The notes: generated by a model not told the origin, from the letters alone. A stretch of 14,969 nt of DNA from an uncultured Terriglobus sp. (GCA_937871605.1 CALMRM010000033.1:29818-44786); one strand, 5' to 3'. Numbered from the stretch's first letter, positions 5,505 through 12,664 are shown. Program-made: numbers and translations.

Positions 5505-8014
5505 CGACCGCCGAATAGCGCTTTAAGGATGCCCCCCGTATCAAAGCTGTTAGCGAGCTTCGCCTCAAAGTCGTCGCGGTCGTCGCCCTGCTTTTGCATG
5601 CTGTCTAGGTCGAAGCCGCCTTCTTTGTTCTGAGTGATATTCAGCAGGATAGAAACCTTCTTTCCGTCTCCACTGCCCGGCAAGGCCGCACCATTGACGA
5701 AGGGACGGAATAGCGATCCAAAGACACCAGCCGCGCCGCCCGTCGTGTTGCCAGGCGTTGTTGGCATGCCTGCGGGAGTGTTCTGCTGGGCAGGGAGGCT
5801 CAGGCCAGCCGTTAGGTTGCCGACCAGCTTTTCTGTCATGGGCTGCACGGTGCGTTCGTAGACGGCCTTCTGTAGAGCCCTCTCCAGATTCTTTCCGAAG
5901 CCCTCAAATGCCTTGGCCGCGCCCTGATCGAAGTTCAGAAAGAGGTCCTCGAAAGCGCCGTCAAAGCTCTCCCGCAGATGGGCGCTTACCTCGTCGATCG
6001 GGTTCCGCAGTTCGATGATCTTCTCTGAAAGCTCCTCCCCCTTTGCGGCGGCTTGCAGATCGCCGCCTTTCGTAAGCTGCTGGTACGCATCCAGCACGGG
6101 CTGCAGGTTGTCGGCCTGCTGCTGGCCGATTGCGGCGCGTTGTGCACGGGCGTCGCCGCTGCCAACCTGGCCAGCGCGCTCCCGGTAGTCCAGCAACCGC
6201 CCCTGTGCGTCACCCTGCGCGTTCGCTACGTCGTATTGCTGCTCGGCCCCACTCAGGATGATGCCGCCGCGCTTCTGGTTCTGCCCGGCTTGGTAGTTCC
6301 GTACCTCCTGAGAGTCCGGGCCATACTGCCCGCCAAGCACTGCGGACTGAATCCTCGTCTCGTCGTCCAGCTGCTTTAGGCGGGCAGATGTACCGCCGCG
6401 GGTCTCCTCCAGCTGCGCTGCCAGTTGGTCGCTCTGCGCCTGCAACGCTTCCTTCCGTTGCGCGGTCGCTGTTGCGGCTTTCGCATCCGCCGCCGCGATC
6501 TTGTCGGAGCGCTCCAGGATGCGGTCTGCGATCTTCGCCTGTTCGGTTGATAGCTCCACCAGCCGTGCCCGCGTCTTGATCTGGTCAGCTTCCGACGCGC
6601 CAGGGTGTGCAGCGACGCGAGTCTTTTCGATGGCCAGCGCGCCATAGCTTTTCACGTCGGCTGCCTGGTCCGCATAGAGCGACGCCTGCTCCAACTGCTG
6701 CTTGCGGGTGTAGTAGGCATCTTCCGACACGAGGCGGCGCTTGTAATCGCCCTCCAATAACTCCAGCATCAGCCCCACATGCGACTTCTGCTGGTCGGCC
6801 TCTGACTTGGCGGCTTGCTCTGCAGCCTTGCGGCGGGCGTCGTCAAGCCCACGTTGCGCCTCTGCTACCTTGGAGGCCCCTGCAGTATCCGGCGTTCCCG
6901 CATAGCCCTTGCCGCTGCCAGCGCGGCCCGTGAGGCGGCGATGTTCGGAAATGCTTTCGCCAGCACCAGGGGCGTAGCCGGTTTCATACACCATCAGAGC
7001 GGCTTCGCCCTTCTTCTGGTAGTTGTCCGCGGAAGCCTGCAGCGTTGCCGTGTTCTGCTGCAGCGATGCCGCCTTACCGCTGAGGCCAGCAGCATCTGCC
7101 AGGATGGCTGCCTTGCCCGACATGGTGGCTTCTGCGCCCTCGAAAGTGGCGAGAAAACCATAGATGCCTGCCGTTGCGTAGGCCATACCCTTGCCGAACT
7201 TCTGGCCGAACGCAGCGAAGTCGTCAAACTGCCCTTTGCTGCCAGAGATGATGCCCGCCAACGCAGAGACGGCGGGGATAAGCCCGGCAGTGAAGCCCAG
7301 CGACGCGCCCCGAATCCGCTCCTGCATGTCGCGTAGCTGCTCGTTGGCTTTCGCGAGGCGGCCTGCAGTGTCGTCGCCAAGCTGTACGCCTGCTTCCTGC
7401 GCCTTACGGCGGAACTCATCGAAGTTGGTGCCCAGCCGCTGCAGCAGCGCCACCTGGTCGACGCCACCGCGTCCGGTAAGCGCCGTCGCCAGTTCGTTGC
7501 GGCGGGCCGCGGATGACGTGTTCGCCAGCGTGGTTCCAAGCGCGCGCAGAGCAATCTCCGCACCATCGGAACGCCCGGCCAAGTCCTTTGCGTTCAGCCC
7601 CAGCGACTTAATGACGCCTGCAGCCTTTTCGTTGCCGTCCGCAGCGGCACCGATCGTCTTATCCATGCGCGCGACCGCAGTCGTCACACCCTCAAAATCA
7701 GAGTTGGTGATGGTGGCCGCGTAATGCAGGGTAGAGAGCGTTGAGACGGAAAGGCCCGTCTTTGCCGCCGCCTTCTCCAGCGTCTCACCGAACACCAGTG
7801 CAGCGGTAGTGGCCTGGGCGAACTGAGAGACGGCAGCGCGCAGCCCCAACGTGATGCCAAGGGATGCGCCCAGCTGCGTGAGCGAGGACAGCGCGCCGGA
7901 CGTCTCGGAAGACGACGCCCGTATCTTCGCCAGGTGCGCATCGAGCGCGTCCAGCGCTGGCTTACTGCCGTCTTTCGCGTCGATTACAACCACCAACCCG
8001 CCGCTTACCGCCAT
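5501..8014 (-). CDS. Phage tail tape measure protein
   Basis: 837 aa, started by an ATG with GGAG six bases upstream, placed inside the end of the preceding chaperone gene (stop codon three bases before the ATG). Residues ~1-150 carry a PhageMin_Tail-like segment (KAAAKTGLSVSTLSTLHYAA). A glycine/alanine-rich hydrophobic stretch follows near 235-290, then long Ala/Gln/Glu/Lys-rich helices of coiled-coil character (about 380-570). The C-terminus is Gly/Pro-rich and ends in FDTGGILKALFGG. Tape measure proteins fill the tail tube and set its length at about 1.5 angstrom per residue, so this would specify a tail near 125 nm. Size and order after chaperones G and T match a siphovirus. No minor tail or baseplate gene follows it. 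Confidence 0.92.
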   Translation of the reverse strand: MAVSGGLVVVIDAKDGSKPALDALDAHLAKIRASSSETSGALSSLTQLGASLGITLGLRAAVSQFAQATTAALVFGETLEKAAAKTGLSVSTLSTLHYAATITNSDFEGVTTAVARMDKTIGAAADGNEKAAGVIKSLGLNAKDLAGRSDGAEIALRALGTTLANTSSAARRNELATALTGRGGVDQVALLQRLGTNFDEFRRKAQEAGVQLGDDTAGRLAKANEQLRDMQERIRGASLGFTAGLIPAVSALAGIISGSKGQFDDFAAFGQKFGKGMAYATAGIYGFLATFEGAEATMSGKAAILADAAGLSGKAASLQQNTATLQASADNYQKKGEAALMVYETGYAPGAGESISEHRRLTGRAGSGKGYAGTPDTAGASKVAEAQRGLDDARRKAAEQAAKSEADQQKSHVGLMLELLEGDYKRRLVSEDAYYTRKQQLEQASLYADQAADVKSYGALAIEKTRVAAHPGASEADQIKTRARLVELSTEQAKIADRILERSDKIAAADAKAATATAQRKEALQAQSDQLAAQLEETRGGTSARLKQLDDETRIQSAVLGGQYGPDSQEVRNYQAGQNQKRGGIILSGAEQQYDVANAQGDAQGRLLDYRERAGQVGSGDARAQRAAIGQQQADNLQPVLDAYQQLTKGGDLQAAAKGEELSEKIIELRNPIDEVSAHLRESFDGAFEDLFLNFDQGAAKAFEGFGKNLERALQKAVYERTVQPMTEKLVGNLTAGLSLPAQQNTPAGMPTTPGNTTGGAAGVFGSLFRPFVNGAALPGSGDGKKVSILLNITQNKEGGFDLDSMQKQGDDRDDFEAKLANSFDTGGILKALFGGR

Positions 8015-8017
8015 GTC

Positions 8018-8422
8018 TTACTCCTTCTGCTTACCGGCTTCGCGCCGCTTCTCCGTGCGATCCCAGAGTTTTGCGAACTTTTCTTCGTCGTTCAGTTCGC
8101 GCCTGCGACGTTGCGGCTTGCCGCGGCCCAGCAGCTTGTCCGGCTGGACCTTGTCTGCGTCCGCACCGGCTGCAATCAGCAGGTAGGAGACGCACCACGC
8201 CGCAAGACTGCGATCGCGCTCGATGCGCGTCTCATAGCCCTTTACGTAGTGCCGCCAGGTGCAGAACGGAAGCCGAAAAAGCTCCACACGCGAGATGCCC
8301 AGGGCCGCAGCGACTTCGAAGACGCTGGACCAACTCCAGGCGTTGGCGCGGGTTCGCTTCCAGGAGCCGCGACGTCCGCGCGAACGTCGAGCCCCGCCGC
8401 TTCCCCCGGTGACACAAAGCAC
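8018..8422 (-). CDS. Tail assembly chaperone T segment (probably made as G-T frameshift product)
   Basis: The conserved part is WSSVFEVAAALGISRVELFR, followed by TWRHYVKGYE, LAAWCVSYLLIAAGADADKV and a basic C-terminus, as in T domains of siphovirus tail chaperones that load the tape measure protein. It is in the -1 frame relative to the upstream G gene and overlaps it by 180 bp. The only start in this frame is a GTG at 8422 without a clear ribosome binding site. The first ~30 residues (GSGGARRSRGRRGSWKRTRA) look like a basic linker rather than a real N-terminus. It is therefore most likely translated only as a G-T fusion of roughly 250 residues by -1 programmed frameshifting. It ends four bases before the tape measure start. 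Confidence 0.75.
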   Translation of the reverse strand: MLCVTGGSGGARRSRGRRGSWKRTRANAWSWSSVFEVAAALGISRVELFRLPFCTWRHYVKGYETRIERDRSLAAWCVSYLLIAAGADADKVQPDKLLGRGKPQRRRRELNDEEKFAKLWDRTEKRREAGKQKE

Positions 8423-8778
8423 GAAAGCACCGCACGGGCGATCGTCGCCTGCAGTTCGTGGATGTTGCCTAGGTGCACAGAGCGCCGGATCGTCGCCTCG
8501 GTTTCCTGCCGCGGCGTTCCACGCTCGGCAGCTATCTCCCGGTCAGTTTCCAGCATGGCGTAGAGGACCATGGCCAGCTCGTCAGGCTTTACCGGCTCAG
8601 TCTGCCGGGCATCCTTGCCGTCGATGCGCACCGGCCTGCCCAGCCAGCGCTCTGCGAGCCACAGCAGCCAGTGTGCGCCGATGCGGCCATCCAAGACGCG
8701 TCCCATGTTGAGGTCAGGGCACAGCAACCGCTGTTCACCGGCCAATGCTATCTGCGTACCACCCGCCAGAAACTCCAT
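8242..8778 (-). CDS. Tail assembly chaperone G
   Basis: A 178-aa protein (MEFLAGGTQIALAG at the start) with a helical core between residues ~30 and 125, including GAHWLLWLAERWLGRPV and LAMVLYAMLETDREIAAERG. It occupies the G position: two frames overlap at its end and the tape measure gene follows. Its last ~35 residues are a Pro/Ala-rich tail and then the out-of-frame reading of the T domain (about 145-178), consistent with the non-shifted product carrying a dispensable tail. The ribosome binding site is weak. Assignment rests mainly on gene order and the -1 overlap; the sequence itself is less conserved. Confidence 0.7.
   Translation of the reverse strand: MEFLAGGTQIALAGEQRLLCPDLNMGRVLDGRIGAHWLLWLAERWLGRPVRIDGKDARQTEPVKPDELAMVLYAMLETDREIAAERGTPRQETEATIRRSVHLGNIHELQATIARAVLSCFVSPGEAAGLDVRADVAAPGSEPAPTPGVGPASSKSLRPWASRVWSFFGFRSAPGGTT
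8403..8422 (-). promoter_or_regulatory. Candidate -1 ribosomal frameshift region between G and T
   Basis: In the G frame the codons CCG GGG GAA contain a run of five G (8407-8403). A -1 slip here joins the G frame to GGA AGC GGC of the T frame, giving a Gly/Arg/Ser linker before the T domain. The P-site codon GGG re-pairs perfectly after slipping, the A-site GAA does not, so this is not a canonical heptamer. Shifts elsewhere in the 180-bp overlap are possible. Confidence 0.4.
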
Positions 8779-8868
8779 GCGTTAGGTATGCCGCACGCAC
8801 TCGGATGCGGGCAAAGTAGACGGGCACGGACTTCAGTAAACATTGGAATACAGGGCTTAGAGGCCGTT

Positions 8869-9573
8869 CTACAGCCTGAAGCCGCGATCGTAAATGCGCT
8901 TCCAGGCAATGTCCCACTGGCGCTCCAGGCGCTCGCGCACAATCCGCTGTACCGTCGCGACCATCTGCAGGCCCGACTTCTTAATGCGGACCTCGTCGAC
9001 CAATAGGTAGAACGGTGCGGCGTCGCGCCCATCCGCCAAGCGGCCAAGGATGGCAAGGTGTCCGCCGCGCAGCTTCTGTACGAAGAAAACCATACCGCGC
9101 ACGACTCGCTGATTCTTTAGGGCGATCTGCCCTTTGCGATTTCTGCCAGCGTAGCGCCCGCCCGTCGCGCCCAGCAGGTTTTTTGGCCGTAGCTCTGCTG
9201 GGATGACGCCCGGAGCCATGGCGCGCAGGTACCGCGTCGGCACGGCTATGTGCTGCCTGCCATTCACCGGCACGCGCTCACCGCCGTCTTCCTGCCTCAC
9301 GAGGTAGTCGGGTGCGCCCGTCGCCCGGTTTGCCGTGTCGGTGTAGACGATAGCCTGCAGATTCGTCGGTGTAGCGGCCTTGATCCGCACGCCTTGCTCC
9401 GTCCAGGTGTTGCGAAGGGAGAAAGACGCCCGCACGTTGCGGCGCACGGCCTGCTGGGCGTCCTGGGCTACCGCGGTAAGCGTGGCTGCGGCGGCAAAGG
9501 GGATGTGCCGCCTTTCCAGCTCGCGACGAGCGCGAGCTAAGTCGGAGAGGTCGACATTCACATGGACTTCCAT
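8869..9573 (-). CDS. Phage minor tail / gp10-like morphogenesis protein
   Basis: The ATG at 9573 is chosen (234 aa, starting MEVHVNVDLSDL) because it begins the recognisable domain and leaves a 16-bp gap to the CGNR gene; a GTG at 9609 would overlap that gene. The protein resembles phage head-tail joining or minor tail proteins: RARRELERRHIPFAAAATL, then AVRRNVRASFSLRNTWTEQG, a mid segment FLxHEEGG-like (YLVRQEDGGERVPVN) and HIAVPTR, with VRERLERQWDIAWKRIYD at the end. Such proteins act at the neck or tail during assembly. Normally a tail terminator and major tail protein would follow before the G chaperone; here only 90 bp separate it from G. Confidence 0.65.
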   Translation of the reverse strand: MEVHVNVDLSDLARARRELERRHIPFAAAATLTAVAQDAQQAVRRNVRASFSLRNTWTEQGVRIKAATPTNLQAIVYTDTANRATGAPDYLVRQEDGGERVPVNGRQHIAVPTRYLRAMAPGVIPAELRPKNLLGATGGRYAGRNRKGQIALKNQRVVRGMVFFVQKLRGGHLAILGRLADGRDAAPFYLLVDEVRIKKSGLQMVATVQRIVRERLERQWDIAWKRIYDRGFRL

Positions 9574-9589
9574 GTCATCTGCATAGCAC

Positions 9590-10390
9590 CTACTTGCGAC
9601 GTTCGGCACGTTGTTCGCTTCTACGTTTCCTCATCAGAGCCTTATGTCCGCATTCCTCTGAGCAGTACTGCCGTGGGTGTTTAGACCGGACCTCGTAATA
9701 CGTGTTGCAGTCAGGAAAACTGCAGAGAGCGCGCTTAATTCCACAAAGCCGCTCGGCGTATGTGACAGCCAGAATCGTCTCCAGAACAGAGTAAGCGTGA
9801 ATCGTAGCGCGCAGAGTGGGTCGCTCATCTGGCCGCGGATTACTTACGGCGATCGAGAACTCATCAATGTGTCCGGCCAGCCATCGCTGCTCTTTGGTCG
9901 AAGACGCGTTCAGCAAGTCACGCCATGCGCCCGGCACTGCGAATTGAACTCCCGCGATCTGCTTTTTTCCCTTGATCGTACGCAAAAGAGGCTCTTCTTT
10001 CAGCCAGCCCTGAACGCAGATTGAGCCGATTACCTCTTGCCACAGGTAGAGGTCCGCGCCTGTGATAACACTCTCCGAGAAAGTCTCCTTTGGCATTTGA
10101 AAGTGCCCAACGTGCAAAAAGAAGTTGGCAGCTTCTTCTACATTTCTCAGGCCCAAAAACGTGTTGCGGAGAGCTAAAGGCTCCCTATTTGCCTCAAGAA
10201 ATGGTCTTCGCCGCTCATCGCGGATGCGTACAGCTCTCTCCTTGCCCTGTCCCTCGACTGAAGTAGATACGCCCGGAAAGGGACTATACAGAATCTCCAC
10301 AGGCATTGCAGGAAGGTTCAAGTTCAGCGTCGCGACCGGGGAGAGTAGCTGCAGCTTCCGAACCTTGGTGAGGGTATTTGTGACTTGCAT
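9590..10390 (-). CDS. CGNR-type zinc-finger protein, probable regulator
   Basis: A 266-aa protein. The N-terminal ~200 residues are a mostly helical domain I do not recognise with confidence. The C-terminus holds a compact zinc site C-x4-C ... C-x3-C (Cys223, Cys228, Cys243, Cys247) in a context like the CGNR family (CSFPDCNTYYEV, then RQYCSEECGHKALMRKRR), followed by a very basic tail suited to nucleic-acid binding. CGNR proteins are usually encoded alone and are thought to be transcription regulators. It is divergent from the replication operon across a 77-bp region with inverted repeats, so it may control that operon and itself. It lies immediately upstream of the tail cassette on the same strand. 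The ribosome binding site (AGGG adjacent to the ATG) is poorly spaced. Confidence 0.65.
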   Translation of the reverse strand: MQVTNTLTKVRKLQLLSPVATLNLNLPAMPVEILYSPFPGVSTSVEGQGKERAVRIRDERRRPFLEANREPLALRNTFLGLRNVEEAANFFLHVGHFQMPKETFSESVITGADLYLWQEVIGSICVQGWLKEEPLLRTIKGKKQIAGVQFAVPGAWRDLLNASSTKEQRWLAGHIDEFSIAVSNPRPDERPTLRATIHAYSVLETILAVTYAERLCGIKRALCSFPDCNTYYEVRSKHPRQYCSEECGHKALMRKRRSEQRAERRK

Positions 10391-10392
10391 AC

Positions 10393-10452
10393 CCTAACGC
10401 TAAAGCATAAAGCTTCCAAAAGCGCTCATAGAGCGAAATAAAGTTCGTTAGG
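10393..10452. promoter_or_regulatory. Divergent control region with nested inverted repeats
   Basis: CCTAACG (10393-10399) and CGTTAGG (10446-10452) are perfect 7-bp inverted arms flanking the space between the CGNR and HTH genes. Inside is a second dyad, CGCTC-ATA-GAGCG (10423-10435). A weak plus-strand promoter, TTCCAA (10414-10419) and AATAAA (10437-10442) with a 17-nt spacer, would have this inner dyad in its spacer. The layout suits repression of the divergent pair, possibly with looping. Confidence 0.4.
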
Positions 10453-10467
10453 CCGACAAGGAGGACT

Positions 10468-10752
10468 ATGGAAGGTCTTGGAGTCGTACTGTCAGAGCGA
10501 GATTTGGCGAAGCGTTTCGGTATCAGTAGTGCAACGCTGCGACGTTTACGGAAGCTGGGAGAGGCGCCAGCTTCGATACAACTCAGCGAGCGCAAGAGGG
10601 TGTACCTGCAAGAGTCAGTCAACGAATGGCTGCGCCGTTTACAGGCCGCACAGAGCGAAGCTCAAAGGGCTGGAGAGCACTTGGCCGCTCTGGGCTACTA
10701 CGATGCTCCCGACAAAGAAGCCTGGATCCGCGAGCGGATCGGAAGCCGCTAA
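10468..10752 (+). CDS. Helix-turn-helix DNA-binding protein heading the replication operon
   Basis: 94 aa with an excellent ribosome binding site (GGAGG five bases before the ATG). Residues ~8-55 form an AlpA/MerR-like winged HTH: SERDLAKRFGISSATLRRLRK, then APASIQLSERKRVYLQESV and NEWLRRL. A Gln/Ala/Glu-rich helix and a DAPDKEAWIRERIG tail follow. The stop codon overlaps the next ATG by one base (TAATG), indicating translational coupling to the replication initiator. It may regulate the operon or act at the origin; which of these cannot be read from sequence. Confidence 0.8.
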   Translation: MEGLGVVLSERDLAKRFGISSATLRRLRKLGEAPASIQLSERKRVYLQESVNEWLRRLQAAQSEAQRAGEHLAALGYYDAPDKEAWIRERIGSR

Positions 10753-11657
10753 TGGGCAAGCTACCTGCTATCCAGTTTTACCCCGGCGATTGGCGAAAGG
10801 ATGTTGGAGTCCAATCGCTCACATTCCACGACCGCGGTGTGTGGTTCGAATTACTCATGCTCATGCATGAGAGCGAACGGCGCGGAGTCCTCGTGCTCAA
10901 TGGAAGAGCCATACCGGAGTCCGCGCTAGCGCGGCTGCTTGGTTTGGATAACCAAATCTTAACCACCACCCTAACCACGCTCCTAGACGTTGGAGTCGTT
11001 TCGGTTGAAGAAGCCACCGGCGCTTTAATGTCTCGCCGCATGGTACGTGACGAACACCTGCGCACGGTTCGCGCAGAATGCGGCAAATTGGGTGGAAATC
11101 CTGCACTCAAACCAAGTTTGGTTAAGCAAAGGTCAACCATCCCACTTAAGCAAAGGACAACCACTCGGGATAAGCAAAAGGCAACCCCTTCATCTTCATC
11201 TTCAATTTCATCTTCGGAAGAAGTAACAGCTACGGGCGCAGGCGTTCGCGATGTCGATCCCGCAACCGAGATGCTACCGCCGTGGCTACCGGCAGAAACG
11301 TGGGCTTCGTGGGAACGCACGCGAAAAGCCCTGAAAAGGCCGGTCACGGATGATGCAAGGCGGCTTCAGATCAAGAAGCTAGAAGCGCTGAGAGCTAAGG
11401 GGCACGATCCGCAAGCCGTGCTTGAGCAGTCCATCGCCAACGGGTGGCAGGGACTCTTTGAAATCAAGCCAGACATTCAGCACACCATAACAGGAGGACA
11501 GGGCCATGGTTCCAACACTCGAAAGCCAACTGCAGAGGAACGCCAGCAGGGGATCGCTGACAATGTTGCAAGGGCCATCGCCAGAGGCGAGGCTCGCATG
11601 GGCTCACACGCGGATAGGCATCATGGAGTCACTGAAGCAGGGGCCTACGCTCACTGA
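10752..11657 (+). CDS. Phage replication initiator, lambda O-like (YPGDW N-terminus, WLPAETW C-terminus)
   Basis: 301 aa; the ATG at 10752 is chosen because it gives the conserved N-terminus and a TAATG overlap with the preceding gene. Residues 1-110 (LPAIQFYPGDWRKDVGVQSL, then RGVWFELLMLMHES, ALARLLGLD) are the winged-helix domain of DUF1376-like phage replication proteins. A low-complexity linker follows (about 120-160) with three KQ-containing 8-residue repeats and a Ser run. The C-terminal domain (PPWLPAETWASWERTRKALK, then LEALRAKGHDPQAVLEQSI, NGWQGLFEI) is typical of phage initiators. It would bind the origin and recruit the helicase loader encoded next. The linker-coding DNA carries iteron-like repeats, as the lambda O gene does. 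Confidence 0.82.
   Translation: MGKLPAIQFYPGDWRKDVGVQSLTFHDRGVWFELLMLMHESERRGVLVLNGRAIPESALARLLGLDNQILTTTLTTLLDVGVVSVEEATGALMSRRMVRDEHLRTVRAECGKLGGNPALKPSLVKQRSTIPLKQRTTTRDKQKATPSSSSSISSSEEVTATGAGVRDVDPATEMLPPWLPAETWASWERTRKALKRPVTDDARRLQIKKLEALRAKGHDPQAVLEQSIANGWQGLFEIKPDIQHTITGGQGHGSNTRKPTAEERQQGIADNVARAIARGEARMGSHADRHHGVTEAGAYAH
11110..11186 (+). repeat. Iteron-like direct repeats, candidate phage replication origin
   Basis: Three copies of a 17-bp unit, TTAAGCAAAGGTCAACC (11122), TTAAGCAAAGGACAACC (11146) and ATAAGCAAAAGGCAACC (11170), start exactly 24 bp apart. They are preceded by the palindrome AACCAA-GT-TTGGTT (11110-11123) and followed by a pyrimidine-rich TTCATC run (about 11188-11214). 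They lie inside the initiator gene between its two domains, the place of the origin in lambdoid O genes. The origin role is inferred. Confidence 0.65.
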
Positions 11658-12267
11658 CGCTGCACGTGACTACTACGCCGATGAGCTGTTGGAGGCTGCT
11701 GGGGAAGTGGGTACCAGCGCTGTAGAGGCGGCCATAAAGTGCTGCCTGCGAGAAAGCCCCTTCAGGCCAGACATTTCCGACATTCGCAAGGCTTTGGGCA
11801 TCACCCAGGCGCAGGCTGGTACCGTTGTTGCCAGCGCAGACACGGTGGAATCAAAGCAGGCATGGCATGAGCTGCTCGACTACCTGAAGCGTTACGCGAA
11901 GAGCGACGAACACGGGCGGTACAGTTTCCGACGGCAAATGAAACTACGGCTGGAGAACGGTCAACCCGTGCTCGTACAGGATGCCAAGGGGCGGAATGCA
12001 GTCGCCTATGACGAACTGCCCATGCCACCACTTGCGCCGCGGCTGGAATGGTGCCTGGAGCAAATAGGGGGCATAGCCCGGATCAAAGACTGCGAGGATC
12101 GCTACATCGAAATCGTCCGTAAAGAGTTCGTTGCGGCGTGGCCGCTCTACACGGAGAACTATACCCGCAAGCTACCTGCAAGGGCCGCTGACGGAGAGGT
12201 GAGCATCGCAGACGTGTTGCAGATCGGTGCTATCTCGCGCATGGCGATGCCAGGAGGTCGAGCATGA
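11506..12267 (+). CDS. Replication partner protein, probable helicase loader type
   Basis: 253 aa from an ATG with AGGAGG eight bases upstream, inside the 3' end of the initiator gene (152-bp overlap). An ATG at 11623 (MESLKQGPTL) would shorten the overlap but has a poorer ribosome binding site. Residues ~45-100 (TDAARDYYADELLEA, SAVEAAIKCCLRESPFRPDI, SDIRKALGI) match the helical pattern of phage helicase-loader or G39P-like proteins, with the P-x-I-x-x-I signature. The rest is a charged helical region with LAPRLEWCLEQIGGIARIKD. It is placed directly after the initiator, as O-P pairs are, and its last bases overlap the next gene (ATGA). The loader role is by position and pattern. Confidence 0.65.
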   Translation: MVPTLESQLQRNASRGSLTMLQGPSPEARLAWAHTRIGIMESLKQGPTLTDAARDYYADELLEAAGEVGTSAVEAAIKCCLRESPFRPDISDIRKALGITQAQAGTVVASADTVESKQAWHELLDYLKRYAKSDEHGRYSFRRQMKLRLENGQPVLVQDAKGRNAVAYDELPMPPLAPRLEWCLEQIGGIARIKDCEDRYIEIVRKEFVAAWPLYTENYTRKLPARAADGEVSIADVLQIGAISRMAMPGGRA

Positions 12268-12614
12268 ACGGCAGGCAGCTAGATACGCACACCACAAGCG
12301 CAGAAGAGACACTGGCGCTCCTGCCGCATGCGGAATTTGTCCTCGAAATGCTCGCCCTCATCGGCATAAAGCGGCTAGGACAGGTTCCGCTCACCTTCAT
12401 TGCGTACATCGGCCCCGAGATAATCCGCCTGAACGCAGAAGCGATAAGGGAAGTGCTGCAGGACGCGCTGGCAGACGACGCGGACAAGTCCATGACTCTG
12501 GCCACGTTCTACCAGCCCGCTCTGCGTTACTGCGAGCGCCACGGCCTCAGCTTAGAAAGGTCGCGGTTGAGTTTGGAGTGGTGGCAGCCGGAACAAAATG
12601 CGCTGATTCAGTAA
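12264..12614 (+). CDS. Unknown small protein, end of the replication operon
   Basis: 116 aa. The ATG overlaps the previous stop (ATGA) and is preceded by GGAGG, so it is translationally coupled. The protein is acidic and mostly helical with a short hydrophobic patch (LPHAEFVLEMLALIGIKRL, then VPLTFIAYIGPEII) but no clear transmembrane segment. The C-terminus reads RSRLSLEWWQPEQNALIQ. I do not recognise a family. Coupling to replication genes suggests a replication or recombination accessory or a regulator. A long hairpin follows directly after its stop codon. Confidence 0.7.
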   Translation: MNGRQLDTHTTSAEETLALLPHAEFVLEMLALIGIKRLGQVPLTFIAYIGPEIIRLNAEAIREVLQDALADDADKSMTLATFYQPALRYCERHGLSLERSRLSLEWWQPEQNALIQ

Positions 12615-12620
12615 GGCATG

Positions 12621-12664
12621 CGGAAACCGGAAGATGTTCTGAGCATCTTGGCTTCCGGTTTCCG
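12621..12664 (+). terminator. Long hairpin after the replication operon, probable terminator
   Basis: CGGAAACCGGAAG (12621-12633) pairs perfectly with CTTCCGGTTTCCG (12652-12664). An inner AAGATG/CATCTT pair (12631-12636, 12644-12649) offers an alternative fold. It starts seven bases after the stop codon. No T-tract follows, so termination may need Rho, or the structure may protect the mRNA 3' end. Confidence 0.5.

Noticed and set aside
8748..8843. 31-codon minus-strand frame starting MFTEVRARLLC between the gp10-like and G genes
   Set aside because: The first residues resemble the start of a tail terminator protein, which would fit a deletion there, but it is too short and has no ribosome binding site. 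Noted only as a possible scar.
8770..10400. GCATACC-TAACGC near the start of the G gene (minus strand) and GCATACCCTAACGC at 10387-10400
   Set aside because: About 13 matching bases with an indel are expected by chance in a window this size, and the orientations and positions relative to the genes differ.
10854..10871. Perfect 7-bp hairpin CTCATGC-TCAT-GCATGAG inside the replication initiator gene
   Set aside because: It is in the coding part for the conserved N-terminal domain, has no T-tract, and is adequately explained by the codons.
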